Counted from the stretch's first letter, positions 44,720 to 54,598 are shown. The stretch: 64,000 nt of DNA from Arthrobacter sp. ERGS1:01 (GCF_001281315.1 NZ_CP012479.1:3658001-3722000); one strand, 5' to 3'. Translations and numbers: made by a program. The notes: generated from the letters alone by a model not told the origin.

Positions 44720-46341
44720 GGGGCACCCGCCCCGCTGCCCAGGACGGCTTCGATGTAGGGCGTGCGGGCCACCATGCTTTCGGCGGCATGTTGGCTCAAG
44801 TCGAACAGCGGCCCGGCGAAGACACTCATGGCGACACCCAGGGCCACCAGGCCCATCGTGGAGTACACCATCATGCGCGGCAGGATCGGGACCTCATTCT
44901 CACCGGAGAACCGCCCTTCCGTGGCGTCGACGTGCTTGCTGGTGCGCAGGGCGCGCATGCTTTCCCCGCCCGTGGAGTCCGGCGCGGTGGCCAGCAGCAC
45001 GGGGTCCGGGTCCTCGGCGTCGGCCGTGCTGCGCCAAAACACCTTGTTCCAGACGCGCGCCATGACCAGCAGCGTCAGCAGGCTGGCCACGACGCCGCCC
45101 ACCACCAGCAGGTAGGCCAGCGGGGTGCCGTTGGCGACGCCGGCCTGCAGCAGCCCCAGTTTGCCCAGGAATCCGGAGAACGGCGGAATGCCGGCAAGGT
45201 TCATGGCCGGGATGAAGTACAGCACGGCCAGGATCGGCGAGAGTTTCGCCAGCCCGCCCAGGCGCCCGATCGCGGAGGTGCCGCCGCGCCGTTCGATCAG
45301 GCCCGTAACCATGAACAGGCTGGTCTGGACCGTGATGTGGTGGATGACGTAGAAGACCGTGGCGGCCAGCCCGATCACCGAGGACAGCGCCACGCCGAAG
45401 ATCATGTAGCCGATATGGCTGACGAGCGTGAAGGACAGCATTCGCTTGATGTCCGTCTGGGCCACGGCGCCCAGGATGCCCACCAGCATGGTCAAGAGGG
45501 CCGCCCACATCAACACGGCGTTGAAATGATCGGTGGGGAACAGCAGCGTCTCGGTGCGGATGATCGCGTAGACGCCCACCTTGGTGAGGAGCCCGGCAAA
45601 CACCGCCGTCACGGGCGCGGGGGCCGTGGGGTAGGAGTCGGGAAGCCAGAAGGACAGCGGGAACACGGCCGCCTTGATGCCGAACGCCACGAGCAGCAGC
45701 ACGTGCAGCAGGTGTTGGGTGCCCGGATCCAGCTGACCCAGCTTGATGGCCAGGTCGGCCAGTGTGACGGTTCCGGTGGCTCCGTAGACCATGGCGATCG
45801 CGATCAGGAACAGCAGCGAGGACACTACGCTGACCACCACGTAGGTGATGCCGGCGCGGATGCGCGAGCCCGTGCCGCCCAGGGTCATGAGCACGTAGCT
45901 GGCGGTCAGCAGGATCTCAAAGCCCACATAGAGGTTGAACAGGTCCCCGGCCAGGAAGGCGTTGGATACGCCGGCCACCAGGATCAGGTAGGTGGGATGG
46001 AAGACGGAGACCGGGCCGCTTTCGCCGTCGGCCGCGCCCTGGCCGGAGGCGTAGGCCAGCACGGCCAGGCTCACGGCGGAGGAGATCACCAACAGCAGCG
46101 AGGAGAACTGGTCGGCCACCATGACGATGCCGAACGGCGGCGCCCAGCCGCCCAGGTGGACGGCTATGGGCCCGGCGTTCCACACCACGGCCAGCACCCA
46201 CACCTCCAGGGCCAGCGTGATGGTCAGCGTGCCCAGGCTGACCCGGCGCTGGGCGCGGGGGTGGCGGATGAGCACGAACGCGAGCGCGGCGCCCAGGAAG
46301 GGAAGGGCGACGGCGAGCGGGGCAAGGGATGCGATGCTCAT
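44716..46341 (-). CDS. mnhD: Na+/H+ antiporter subunit D
   Basis: 541 aa, about 14 helices, related to the NuoM/NuoL proton-pumping subunits. FPLSFWLPDSYPTAPAPVTA and SHIGYM carry the conserved Lys/His environments of the proton channel. Na+/H+ exchange needs the full complex. Confidence 0.95.
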   Translation of the reverse strand: MSIASLAPLAVALPFLGAALAFVLIRHPRAQRRVSLGTLTITLALEVWVLAVVWNAGPIAVHLGGWAPPFGIVMVADQFSSLLLVISSAVSLAVLAYASGQGAADGESGPVSVFHPTYLILVAGVSNAFLAGDLFNLYVGFEILLTASYVLMTLGGTGSRIRAGITYVVVSVVSSLLFLIAIAMVYGATGTVTLADLAIKLGQLDPGTQHLLHVLLLVAFGIKAAVFPLSFWLPDSYPTAPAPVTAVFAGLLTKVGVYAIIRTETLLFPTDHFNAVLMWAALLTMLVGILGAVAQTDIKRMLSFTLVSHIGYMIFGVALSSVIGLAATVFYVIHHITVQTSLFMVTGLIERRGGTSAIGRLGGLAKLSPILAVLYFIPAMNLAGIPPFSGFLGKLGLLQAGVANGTPLAYLLVVGGVVASLLTLLVMARVWNKVFWRSTADAEDPDPVLLATAPDSTGGESMRALRTSKHVDATEGRFSGENEVPILPRMMVYSTMGLVALGVAMSVFAGPLFDLSQHAAESMVARTPYIEAVLGSGAGAP

Positions 46342-46862
46342 GCGGTGTCCTTTCCGGTGGCGGGGCGGTCTGCCTGATTGCGGTCTGCGGCGGGTTTCTT
46401 GAACGTGATCCCGGGGATCATTTCCCGGCTCGCGGCGGGCTGGTTGTTTTCGTGGAAATCGGAGATTTCCACCGCGATCTCCGAATCCTCCTCGGCGTCG
46501 AAGAGCGCCTGGTTGGCCACCCTGCGGTCCTCACGGTCATCCTGGATGTGGTCGGCCCTGCTCAGCAGCCACGAGCGGTAGATCAGGCTGAGCATGAACG
46601 CCGTGACGGCGAAAGAGATCACGATCGAGGTGAGGATGAAGGCCTGCGGCAGCGGATCGTTATATTCCGTTGCCGGAATGTTCTTGTTGAAGATCGGCGC
46701 CAGCCCGGAGTATCCGCCCGTCGCGAGCAGCAGCATGTTGGTGGCGTTGGCCAGCAGCATCAGGCCAAGGAGCACCCGGGTCAGGCTGCGTTCCAGCAGC
46801 AGGTAGATGCCGATGGCGTAGAGCACGCCCATCACCAGGAGCAGTGTGAGGTTGATGCTCAC
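46338..46862 (-). CDS. mnhC: Na+/H+ antiporter subunit C
   Basis: 174 aa, three helices, NuoK-like. LLERSLTRVLLGLMLLANATNMLLLA and DPLPQAFILTSIVISFAVTAF are the family signatures. A C-terminal hydrophilic extension (about 60 residues) exceeds the usual length. Confidence 0.94.
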   Translation of the reverse strand: MSINLTLLLVMGVLYAIGIYLLLERSLTRVLLGLMLLANATNMLLLATGGYSGLAPIFNKNIPATEYNDPLPQAFILTSIVISFAVTAFMLSLIYRSWLLSRADHIQDDREDRRVANQALFDAEEDSEIAVEISDFHENNQPAASREMIPGITFKKPAADRNQADRPATGKDTA

Positions 46863-49840
46863 CGTCCCACCTCCAGGGGTTCGTCGTCTTCAATCATGGT
46901 GATGGCGCCGATGCCGTCTTCCTCGTGCTGGTCGATTTCGGAGCCAAGGCTGCGCAGCACGTCGACCACCAGGCCCACCACCACCAGGTAGACGCCAATG
47001 TCGAACAGGGTCGAGGTCACGAACTTGACGTGCCCAAACACGGGTAGGTCGAACGTGAGGATGGCGCTTTGGAAGATTTCACCGCCAAAGAACAGGGGCG
47101 CGATTCCGGTCAGCGCGGCCGCGGCGAGGCCAAGACCCAGCAGCGTTCCGGCGGAGATCCGTGTGGCCTCGGCCAGTTCGAAACGGCCGCCGGCCAGGTA
47201 CCGGATGGTCAGGGCCAGCCCGGCCACGAGGCCGCCGGCAAAGCCGCCGCCCGTGCCGTTGTGCCCGGCCAGCAGCAGGTAGATGGACAGCACGATGATG
47301 CTGTGGAACACGAGCCGGGCCACCACCTCGATGATGATGGAGCGCCGTTCCGGGGCCAGCGTCCGCCCGGCCACGAGCCACGGGTTGCCCGGGGCGTCGG
47401 CGAACCGTTTGGCCAGTTCGACGACGGGGCTGGGCGACATTCCCTCCTCGCCGATCCTGCCGATGCTGCCGGTGGCCACGGTTTCGGCCCGGGCCAGGCG
47501 CTGGCCCCGCCCGCGCACGAAGATCAGGCTGGCCACGCCGGTCGCGGCGATGGCCAGGACGGAGATTTCCCCAAACGTGTCCCAGGCGCGGATGTCCACG
47601 AGGGTCACGTTGACCACGTTGAGTCCGCCACCGCCGTCGTAGGCGAGCTGGGGCAGTTCCAGGCTGACGGGGACGGCGATCCGCGAGCCCATGGCCACGA
47701 TCCCCACCACCACCATGACGGCGCCGAAGCCGAGGCCCAGGATCATGCGCAGCACCTTGTGGCTGCCGGCACGCCGTTCCTGCAGGCCCGGCGGCAGCGA
47801 CCGCATGGCGAGCACGAATGCCACCAGGATGATGGTCTCCACGAGCATCTGCGTCAGGGCAAGGTCGGGTGCGCCCTGCAGCGCGAAGATCAGCGCCACT
47901 CCGTAGCCGGTCACGGAGACCATGAGGACCGCCATGAAGCGCTTGTTGGCCCGGGCCGCGGCCACGGCGCCCACCAGGATGACCACGGCGGCCACCAGCT
48001 GGAACGGCGAGCCGGGGTCCAGGAAGTATGTTTTGTCGCTCCAGTGCTGTTCCGTGAGGATCAGCACGGCGCCAATGGAGGCGATCGCGGTGCCCAGGAT
48101 GACCACGAGGTAGAAGAACAGCGAACCGCGCTGCGTGCGGCCCGTGACCCAGATCGACACCAGGTCCAGCACCACGATCGACTGCCGGTACCCACGTTCC
48201 AGGTCGACGACGGCCGGCAGCTTCCCCTGGAACGCCTCGAAACGGCGGCGGGCCAGGAACAGGGCCAGCCCGCACACCACCACCACGGCGCTGAGCGCAA
48301 GCGGCAGCGTGAAGCCGTGCCACAGCGAAAGGTGCAGGGCGTGCGGGTCATAGGCCGGGAACAGTGCGCTGTAGGGGGCAATCCAGCCTTCGACCGGCTT
48401 GGGGAAGAGCCCGTAGGCCAGCGTCAGCACGCTCAGCAGGGCCGGGGCGCCCAGGAACAGCCAGCCCACGGACTTGAACGGGGTCGCGGACAGCTCGGGC
48501 TTCCGCGCGAATCCGCCCCACATGAACCGGGCGCTGTAGGCAAAGGTCAGGATCGAGCCCAGCACCAAACCGGCCAGCACCACGACGCCGATCAGGTGGC
48601 CTGCGGGCCCGTAGCTCGCGTTCGCGGCAAAGGCGGCGAACACGGATTCTTTGGCCACGAAGCCGGCCAGCGGGGGCAGGCCGGCCATGGAGGCGGCGCC
48701 GATCAGGGCTACCACGCCCAGTGCGGGGGCGCTGCGGAACACGCCGGAGAGTTTGCGGATGTCGCGGGTGCCGCTTTGGTGGTCGATGATGCCGACCACC
48801 AGGAACAGGGCCGCCTTGAACAGGCCGTGCGCCAGCACCATGGCCATGCCGGCCAGGGCGGCTTCCTTGCTGCCCAGCCCCACGATCAGCATCAGGAAGC
48901 CGAGCTGGCTCACGGTGCCGTAGGCGAGGATGAGCTTGAGGTCGTGTTGGCGCAGGGCCCGCCAGCCGCCCACCAGCATGGTGGCCAGGCCCAGGACGGT
49001 GATCAGCACCTGCCAGTATTCGGTGCCGGAGAAGCCGGGCGCCAGCCGGGCCACGAGGTAGATTCCGGCCTTCACCATGGCCGCCGCATGCAGATAGGCA
49101 CTGACGGGGGTGGGGGCGGCCATGGCGCCGGGAAGCCAGAAGTGGAACGGCAGCAGCGCCGACTTGGTCACGGCGCCCACCAGGATCAGGGCGATGCCGA
49201 TGTCCAGGACCATCCCGGGAGTGCCTGTGGCAGCCACCAGCGCGGGGGCCTTGGCCAGTACGCCGGAGATGCTGTACGTGCCGGCGCTTTCGCCCACCAT
49301 GATCAGGCCCACCAGCATGGCCAGGCCGCCAAAGGTGGTCACCATGAGCGCCTGCAGCGCGGCGCGGCGGGCCGCGATGCGGGTGCGGGCGTAACCGATC
49401 AACAGGTAGGAGAGCACCGTGGTCAGTTCCCAGAACACGAACAAGAGGATCAGGTTGTCGGCCGTGACCAGGCCAAACATGACCCCGGCGAAAGCCAGCA
49501 GCTGGGCGCCAAAGCCGCCCAGGCCGGCGTCGGCCGTCTTGAAATAGCGGGCACAGTAGGCCAGGACCAGGGCGCCGACGCCGAGCACCAGCAGGGACAT
49601 CAGCCACGAGAGCTGGTCCATGCGGAAGGTGAGGTTGAGATCCAGGACCGGGATCCAGGGGATGTCGATGACGGGACTTATGGCCGTGGGGGAATATACG
49701 GCACCGTACTGGGCCAGCAGCCAGATGAAGCTTCCCGCGGGGACGGCGGCCAGCACATAGAAGGCGGCGCGGCCCAACCTGGAAAACAAAAGGGGCGCGA
49801 GAATGGCCACGATGAAATGTACACAGAGGACAATCAGCAC
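46859..49840 (-). CDS. mnhA: Na+/H+ antiporter subunit A fused to subunit B
   Basis: Large first gene of the operon (993 aa). The NuoL-like domain includes HFWLPGAMAAPTPVSAYLHAAAMVKAG; MrpA C-terminal region follows, then an MrpB domain near the end (HNGTGGGFAGGLVAG, FDIGVYLVVVG). Actinobacteria typically lack a separate mrpB because of this fusion. Start GTG 49838-49840 follows GGAG spaced 6 nt; the longer frame adds non-membrane sequence. The whole operon supports Na+ and pH homeostasis. Confidence 0.94.
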   Translation of the reverse strand: MLIVLCVHFIVAILAPLLFSRLGRAAFYVLAAVPAGSFIWLLAQYGAVYSPTAISPVIDIPWIPVLDLNLTFRMDQLSWLMSLLVLGVGALVLAYCARYFKTADAGLGGFGAQLLAFAGVMFGLVTADNLILLFVFWELTTVLSYLLIGYARTRIAARRAALQALMVTTFGGLAMLVGLIMVGESAGTYSISGVLAKAPALVAATGTPGMVLDIGIALILVGAVTKSALLPFHFWLPGAMAAPTPVSAYLHAAAMVKAGIYLVARLAPGFSGTEYWQVLITVLGLATMLVGGWRALRQHDLKLILAYGTVSQLGFLMLIVGLGSKEAALAGMAMVLAHGLFKAALFLVVGIIDHQSGTRDIRKLSGVFRSAPALGVVALIGAASMAGLPPLAGFVAKESVFAAFAANASYGPAGHLIGVVVLAGLVLGSILTFAYSARFMWGGFARKPELSATPFKSVGWLFLGAPALLSVLTLAYGLFPKPVEGWIAPYSALFPAYDPHALHLSLWHGFTLPLALSAVVVVCGLALFLARRRFEAFQGKLPAVVDLERGYRQSIVVLDLVSIWVTGRTQRGSLFFYLVVILGTAIASIGAVLILTEQHWSDKTYFLDPGSPFQLVAAVVILVGAVAAARANKRFMAVLMVSVTGYGVALIFALQGAPDLALTQMLVETIILVAFVLAMRSLPPGLQERRAGSHKVLRMILGLGFGAVMVVVGIVAMGSRIAVPVSLELPQLAYDGGGGLNVVNVTLVDIRAWDTFGEISVLAIAATGVASLIFVRGRGQRLARAETVATGSIGRIGEEGMSPSPVVELAKRFADAPGNPWLVAGRTLAPERRSIIIEVVARLVFHSIIVLSIYLLLAGHNGTGGGFAGGLVAGLALTIRYLAGGRFELAEATRISAGTLLGLGLAAAALTGIAPLFFGGEIFQSAILTFDLPVFGHVKFVTSTLFDIGVYLVVVGLVVDVLRSLGSEIDQHEEDGIGAITMIEDDEPLEVGR

Positions 49841-50030
49841 AGTGGGCTCCGCATTGTTCGGGCTGGGACGTCTGAAGCGCAGGAGAAAGGCGTCGGATTC
49901 CGACCACCCCAGCCTATCAAGAGGGCGCGAAAATCCATCAGCGGCACGGCGCATACCACCCCCGATGTGGCGGCAATCACGTAGTCCGGTACAGCTGCTT
50001 CATGTTCACCTTTGTATTGCGGCAGCCGGA

Positions 50031-50036
50031 TAGCAT
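50031..50036 (+). promoter_or_regulatory. -10 hexamer TAGCAT, leaderless start
   Basis: TAGCAT ends 7 nt before the ATG at 50044. Confidence 0.45.
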
Positions 50037-50043
50037 GTGCGTT

Positions 50044-51375
50044 ATGACTGAGTATCCCCCGACTGCCGCGCTTCCGCCCGCAACCGCAGCCAAAAAGCCC
50101 GGCACGCTCTGGCAGGTTGTTGCGTGGTCTGCGTGGGACTGGGGCGGGGCCGCGTTCAACGCCGTCATGACCACGTTCATCTTTACGGCCCTGTACCTGA
50201 CCACCGACGCCTTCGGCGGGGCCAAACACGCCACCGCCGTGCTCGGCTACACCCTCTCCGTCTCCGGCCTGGCCATCGCCCTGCTGGCGCCCGTGGCCGG
50301 GCAGCGCACCGACCACAGCGGCCGGCGCAAACTGTGGCTGGGCATCAACACCCTGCTCGTGGCATTGCTGACCGGGGCCTGCTTCTTCGTGCAGCCGCAC
50401 GAATCATTCCTGCTGCTGGGCTGCATCCTGATCGCCGCCGGCACCGTCTTCTTCGAGATTGCCGGCGTCAGCTACAACGCCATGCTGCTGCAGATCTCCA
50501 CCAAGCACAGCATCGGCAAGATCAGCGGCTTCGGCTGGGCGGCCGGCTACCTGGGCGGCATCGTGGCCCTGCTCATCGTGTTCTACACGCTCATCAAGCC
50601 CGACGTCGGCATCTTCGGAATCACGAGCGCCGACGGCATGACCTACCGCGCCGTGGCCGTGTTCTCCGCGATCTGGATCATCATCTTCTCCATCCCCGTC
50701 CTGCTGGCGATTCCGGAGTCGACGGTAAACCCGGACATGCCGCGCGTGGGATTCTTCCGGTCCTACCTTGAACTGTGGCGGACCATCAAGCGGCTGGCGA
50801 AGACGTCCCGGCACACGCTGTTCTTCCTGATTTCCAGCGCCATCTTCCGCGACGGCCTGGCCGCCATCTTCACGTTTGGCGCCGTCGTAGCGGTGGGCTC
50901 CTTCGGCTTCAAGACCGGCGACGTGCTGATCTTCGCGATCGCCGGCAACGTGGTGGCGGCGATCGGCGCTCTGTCCGCGGGGTTCTTTGACGACAAATTC
51001 GGTCCGAAATCGGTCATCGTGGTGTCGCTGATCGGCCTGCTCGGCTCCGGCACGGCGCTGTTGTTCCTGCACGGCAAGACCGCGTTCTGGGTCTTCGGGC
51101 TGATCCTGACCCTGTTCGTGGGTCCGGCGCAGGCGTCCGCGCGGGCCTACATTGCGCGGCTGGCCCCGGAGGGCCAGGAGGGCGAGCTGTTTGGGCTCTA
51201 CGCGACCACGGGGCGGGCCGCGTCCTTCATTGCCCCGGGCCTGTTCGCGCTGTTCATCAGCATTTTCGACTCCCAGCGCTGGGGCATCCTGGGCATCCTG
51301 GTGGTGCTGCTGGCCGGTTTGCTGCTCCTGCTGCCGGTCAAGGCCCCGCCGCACGCCGGCGCCGTCGGCCATTAG
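50044..51375 (+). CDS. MFS transporter, Atg22/UMF1-like
   Basis: Membrane transporter of 443 aa with about 12 helices, sequence pattern of the UMF1/Atg22 branch (WSAWDWGGAAFNAVMTTFIFTALYL, GRRKLWLGINT, EIAGVSYNAMLLQIS, GWAAGYLGG). Eukaryotic relatives export amino acids from vacuoles; bacterial substrates are unknown. Start 50044 is set by the -10 7 nt upstream. Confidence 0.88.
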   Translation: MTEYPPTAALPPATAAKKPGTLWQVVAWSAWDWGGAAFNAVMTTFIFTALYLTTDAFGGAKHATAVLGYTLSVSGLAIALLAPVAGQRTDHSGRRKLWLGINTLLVALLTGACFFVQPHESFLLLGCILIAAGTVFFEIAGVSYNAMLLQISTKHSIGKISGFGWAAGYLGGIVALLIVFYTLIKPDVGIFGITSADGMTYRAVAVFSAIWIIIFSIPVLLAIPESTVNPDMPRVGFFRSYLELWRTIKRLAKTSRHTLFFLISSAIFRDGLAAIFTFGAVVAVGSFGFKTGDVLIFAIAGNVVAAIGALSAGFFDDKFGPKSVIVVSLIGLLGSGTALLFLHGKTAFWVFGLILTLFVGPAQASARAYIARLAPEGQEGELFGLYATTGRAASFIAPGLFALFISIFDSQRWGILGILVVLLAGLLLLLPVKAPPHAGAVGH

Positions 51376-51403
51376 GAGCGCCAGGTCCGTAGGGACCGTT
51401 AAA

Positions 51404-51437
51404 AACGTTGAGGGGCGGATCTCCGCCCCTCAACGTT
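51404..51437. terminator. Bidirectional terminator between MFS gene and dcd
   Basis: Perfect 16-bp stem (51404-51419 with 51422-51437), further flanked by GGACC/GGTCC, between convergent genes. Confidence 0.85.
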
Positions 51438-51444
51438 GGTCCAC

Positions 51445-52020
51445 CTAGATGCTGGTGCGGTGGAAATTCAGGAAGGACCGTGAGGCCGTGGGGCCGCGCT
51501 GGCCCTGGTAGCGGTTCTGGTGCGGGCCGGTCCCGTAGGGGTTCTCCGCCGGGGAGCTGAGCTGGAAGAAGCACAGCTGGCCAATCTTCATGCCCGGCCA
51601 CAGCTTGATGGGCAGGGTGGCCACATTGGAAAGCTCCAAGGTGATGTGGCCCGAGAAGCCAGGGTCGATGAAGCCGGCCGTGGAGTGCGTGAGCAGGCCC
51701 AGGCGGCCCAGCGAGGACTTGCCCTCCAGGCGTGCGGCAACGTTGTCCGGCAGCGTGACGGTCTCGTAGGTGGACGCCAGTGCGAACTCGCCGGGGTGCA
51801 GGACGAACGCCTCGTCGGGGTCCACCTCCACCATGCGGGTCAGCTCGGGCTGTTCCTCCGCGGGGTCGATGTGCGCGTAGCGGTGGTTGTCAAAAAGCCG
51901 GAAGAACCTGTCGATGCGCACGTCGACACTCGACGGCTGCACCATGGCGGGGTCGTAGGGGTCCAAGACAATGCGCTTGGCGTCAATTTCGGCACGTATG
52001 TCGCGGTCAGAGATCAGCAC
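51445..52020 (-). CDS. dcd: dCTP deaminase
   Basis: Deaminates dCTP toward dUTP for thymidylate synthesis. 191 aa, all-beta trimeric dUTPase-like fold: [12 protein letters not shown] start, [22 protein letters not shown] with the catalytic Glu/Ser region, [21 protein letters not shown], and the C-terminal lid ending. Some actinobacterial members also hydrolyse dUTP; this cannot be decided from sequence alone. Confidence 0.95.
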   Translation of the reverse strand: MLISDRDIRAEIDAKRIVLDPYDPAMVQPSSVDVRIDRFFRLFDNHRYAHIDPAEEQPELTRMVEVDPDEAFVLHPGEFALASTYETVTLPDNVAARLEGKSSLGRLGLLTHSTAGFIDPGFSGHITLELSNVATLPIKLWPGMKIGQLCFFQLSSPAENPYGTGPHQNRYQGQRGPTASRSFLNFHRTSI

Positions 52021-52097
52021 CCTCTAAAAATAGCGCACTTGCCGCTGGTGACCCGGCGCGGGGCGGCCGGACGGGACTTTTTTGACCTCCGCGAGCG

Positions 52098-52107
52098 TTG
52101 AATTCAA
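52098..52107. promoter_or_regulatory. Palindrome TTGAATTCAA upstream of khtT
   Basis: Perfect 10-bp palindrome 26 nt before the -10 of the khtT-khtU pair, near the -35 position. Putative operator only. Confidence 0.3.
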
Positions 52108-52132
52108 TCGTGGGCGACAGACGCCCTGGGAC

Positions 52133-52138
52133 TAAGGT
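52133..52138 (+). promoter_or_regulatory. -10 hexamer TAAGGT, leaderless start of khtT
   Basis: TAAGGT ends 6 nt before the ATG at 52145. Confidence 0.5.
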
Positions 52139-52144
52139 AGGACC

Positions 52145-52630
52145 ATGAATATTGAAGAGACTCCGCTTCCCGGCATTGGAGTCCGCCGGGAGCTGCGACT
52201 CGCCAACGGCCGCCGCATGGGTGTCGTGACCCATCGGGACGGCCAGACCGAACTCATTATTTCCCGCCGGGACGATCCGGACGCGTGTGCGGCGTCGATC
52301 CCGCTGAGCGCGGAGGAATCCTCGGCGCTGGGCGCCCTGCTTGGCGCCACCCAGCTCATTGCCCAGCTCTCGGCGGAGCAGAAGGACGTCCCCGGCGTCA
52401 CCACGCACCAGATCCTGATCCGCGAGGGCTCCGAGTATGCCGGCCGCCCGCTCGGGGACACCCATATGCGCACCCGGACGGGCACGTCCATCGTGGCGTT
52501 GCTGCGCGGCGGCGACGTCATCGGTTCACCGCGCCCGGACCAGCTCCTGGAGCCCGGGGACCTGGCCGTCATCGTCGGCACGGATGAGGGCCTTGCGGAA
52601 GCGGCCCTGATCCTGCAGTCCCGAACGTAG
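52145..52630 (+). CDS. K+/H+ antiporter regulatory subunit (KhtT-like, TrkA-C domain)
   Basis: Cytosolic regulator, 161 aa. The C-terminal half is an RCK_C/TrkA-C domain (residues about 75-158; IREGSEYAGRPLGDT, LEPGDLAVIVGTDEGL) that usually binds ligands such as c-di-AMP in KhtT. Next gene is the antiporter; 7 nt gap. The pair resembles B. subtilis khtTU. Symbol withheld because naming relies on context. Confidence 0.87.
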   Translation: MNIEETPLPGIGVRRELRLANGRRMGVVTHRDGQTELIISRRDDPDACAASIPLSAEESSALGALLGATQLIAQLSAEQKDVPGVTTHQILIREGSEYAGRPLGDTHMRTRTGTSIVALLRGGDVIGSPRPDQLLEPGDLAVIVGTDEGLAEAALILQSRT

Positions 52631-52637
52631 CCGCGCA

Positions 52638-53825
52638 GTGGACCCGACCACCCTGTCCCTGATTCAACTCGGAATCGTCTTTTTCGGGTTGGGCTTTTTG
52701 GGGCGTCTGGCCGGACGCATTGGCATGTCCCCCGTGCCGCTCTACCTGCTGGGCGGGCTGGCTTTCGGCGAGGGCGGCCTGGTCAACCTTGGCGGGATTG
52801 AGGACTTTGCCCACATAGCCAGCGAGATCGGCGTCATCCTCCTGCTCTTGATGCTTGGTTTGGAATATACGGCCCGCGAACTCGTCACGGGCCTGCGCCA
52901 GTCCTGGATGGCGGGCCTGCTTGACCTGGTACTGAACATGCTGCCGGGCGTGGCCGTCGCCTTGATTCTTGGCTGGGGCCCCGTGGGCGCACTGGTCATG
53001 GCCGGCATCACCTACAGCTCCTCCTCGGGCATCATCGCGAAGGTGTTGGGCGATCTTGGCCGGCTCGGCAACCGGGAGACCCCCGTGGTGCTGGCCATTT
53101 TGGTCATCGAGGACCTGGCCATGGCCGCGTACCTGCCCATCCTCACCGCCGTCCTGGCCGGAGTGTCGTTCCTGGGCGGGCTGACGGCGCTGGGTATTTC
53201 GCTGGCCGTCATCTCCGCCGTGCTGGTGGGCGCCCTGCGATACGGCCACATTGTCTCCAGTGCCCTGGACAGCCCGGACAGGGAATCGTTCCTGCTCAAG
53301 CTGCTGGGCGCCGCCCTGCTCGTGGCGGGTGTTGCGTCGGCGCTGCAGGTTTCCGCCGCCGTGGGCGCGTTCCTGCTCGGCATCGCCATCTCCGGCGGTA
53401 CGGCCGAGAACGCCACCCGCGTGCTGGAGCCGTTGCGTGACCTCTTCGCGGCCATGTTCTTCGTGCTCTTTGGCCTGAACACCGATCCCGGGACCATCCC
53501 GCCCGTGCTGGGCTTCGCCCTGATCCTCGCCGTCGTGACCGCGGCAACCAAGGTCTCAACGGGGTGGTGGGCGGCCAGATCCCAGGGCATTGCCACCATG
53601 GGCCGGGCCCGTGCGGGTGCGGCGCTCATTGCCCGCGGCGAGTTCTCCATTGTCATTGCCGGCCTGGCCGTGGCCTCGGGCGCGGTCCCGGCGGAGTTGG
53701 CCGCCCTGGCCACCACGTATGTGTTGATCATGGCCGTTTTTGGCCCCGTGGCCGCCCGCTATGTGGAGCCGTTTGTGCGGCTGTTCCAGGGCAAGAAGTC
53801 GCCCGAACCCGAGCCCTCCTTCTAA
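52638..53825 (+). CDS. Monovalent cation:proton antiporter (CPA2, KhtU-like)
   Basis: Membrane antiporter of 395 aa with about 12 helices. GLAFGEGGLVNLG, MLGLEYTARELV, GITYSSSSGIIAKVLGDL and GRARAGAALIARGEFSIV are typical of KefB/KhtU-type CPA2 antiporters. The GTG start sits 7 nt after khtT. Likely exports K+ or other cations for pH or osmotic control, regulated by the upstream TrkA-C protein. Confidence 0.92.
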   Translation: MDPTTLSLIQLGIVFFGLGFLGRLAGRIGMSPVPLYLLGGLAFGEGGLVNLGGIEDFAHIASEIGVILLLLMLGLEYTARELVTGLRQSWMAGLLDLVLNMLPGVAVALILGWGPVGALVMAGITYSSSSGIIAKVLGDLGRLGNRETPVVLAILVIEDLAMAAYLPILTAVLAGVSFLGGLTALGISLAVISAVLVGALRYGHIVSSALDSPDRESFLLKLLGAALLVAGVASALQVSAAVGAFLLGIAISGGTAENATRVLEPLRDLFAAMFFVLFGLNTDPGTIPPVLGFALILAVVTAATKVSTGWWAARSQGIATMGRARAGAALIARGEFSIVIAGLAVASGAVPAELAALATTYVLIMAVFGPVAARYVEPFVRLFQGKKSPEPEPSF

Positions 53826-53957
53826 GCCTCCCCTGCCTGCCGGGATGTTCGACGCCGTGGCTCACCACGGGCGGGTATCGACGGTTGGGAGCCACCGCCC
53901 TAGGATGGGGCTCATGGGGACGATTGCCGCTCCCACCATCTTCCTGAGGAGAACACC

Positions 53958-54248
53958 ATGGCTTTTGGCAGGCGCAACCGCCCGTCCCTGTTGGGCACCG
54001 CGGCCCGGACCGCCGTCATCGCCGGCACGGCCACGGCGGCCAGTAACGCAGTCAACGCCAAAGCGGCGGCGGCGCAGCAGGCGAACGCCGCCCAGGCTCC
54101 CGCCGTGCAGCCCGTTCCCGTTGCGCAGCCCGTGCCGGCGCCGGCCGAGGACCTGCTGAGCAAACTGGAACGCCTGGCCGCCCTGCACAGCTCTGGTGCG
54201 TTGACCGACGCCGAGTTTGCGACCGTCAAGGCCTCCCTGATCGGCTAG
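53958..54248 (+). CDS. SHOCT-domain small protein
   Basis: 96 aa. Ala-rich N-terminal helix and a Pro/Ala/Val-rich linker (repeated QPVPVAQPVPAP), then a C-terminal SHOCT domain, DLLSKLERLAALHSSGALTDAEFATVKASLIG by position 65-96. GAGGAGAA precedes the ATG. SHOCT tails mediate oligomerisation; function unknown. Confidence 0.85.
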   Translation: MAFGRRNRPSLLGTAARTAVIAGTATAASNAVNAKAAAAQQANAAQAPAVQPVPVAQPVPAPAEDLLSKLERLAALHSSGALTDAEFATVKASLIG

Positions 54249-54355
54249 CGGATCGCCACGTTCCGGGGTGTCCGGACAGCGGCTTTTCATCGGCTAGACT
54301 TTTCAACGAAGCACCACGCCATCGGGTTTGCGCCTGCGGTCAAGTGGTGTCTCAT

Positions 54356-54426
54356 GCGGGCGTAGCTCAATGGTAGAGCGCTAGCTTCCCAAGCTCGATA
54401 CGCGGGTTCGATTCCCGTCGCCCGCT
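54356..54426 (+). tRNA. tRNA-Gly (anticodon CCC)
   Basis: Cloverleaf: acceptor GCGGGCG/CGCCCGC, D arm GCTC...GAGC, anticodon CCC at 54388-54390 in loop TTCCCAA, T arm with GGTTCGATTCC. CCA is not encoded. Anticodon stem CTAGC/GCTCG has a U28-C42 mismatch. A terminator follows at 54437-54469. Confidence 0.95.
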
Positions 54427-54436
54427 CCGTTTTGTG

Positions 54437-54469
54437 ACACCCCGTTCCCTTGGAGCGGGGTGTTTTTTT
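54437..54469 (+). terminator. Rho-independent terminator after tRNA-Gly
   Basis: ACACCCCG/CGGGGTGT stem with an 11-nt loop followed by TTTTTTT. Confidence 0.9.
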
Positions 54470-54598
54470 GCCTCGGCCCAAGGGAACGCAACCCGGGCCG
54501 GCGTCGTATTTTCCGCGCCCCGGGGCGTACCGGCGGCCTCGACAATGCGTGTAGGGTCAGCCCTAAGGGGACATTGTGGCCCCACTCTAGGAGTTGGC

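Noticed and set aside
47069..49984. Very long open frame antisense to mnhA, and similar long antisense frames opposite the SNF2, dnaK, murA, mnhD and DHA2 genes
   Set aside because: GC-rich third positions make opposite-strand frames open by default. Their proteins are low-complexity, rich in Gly/His/Gln/Arg, with no family features, while the other strand carries clear families.
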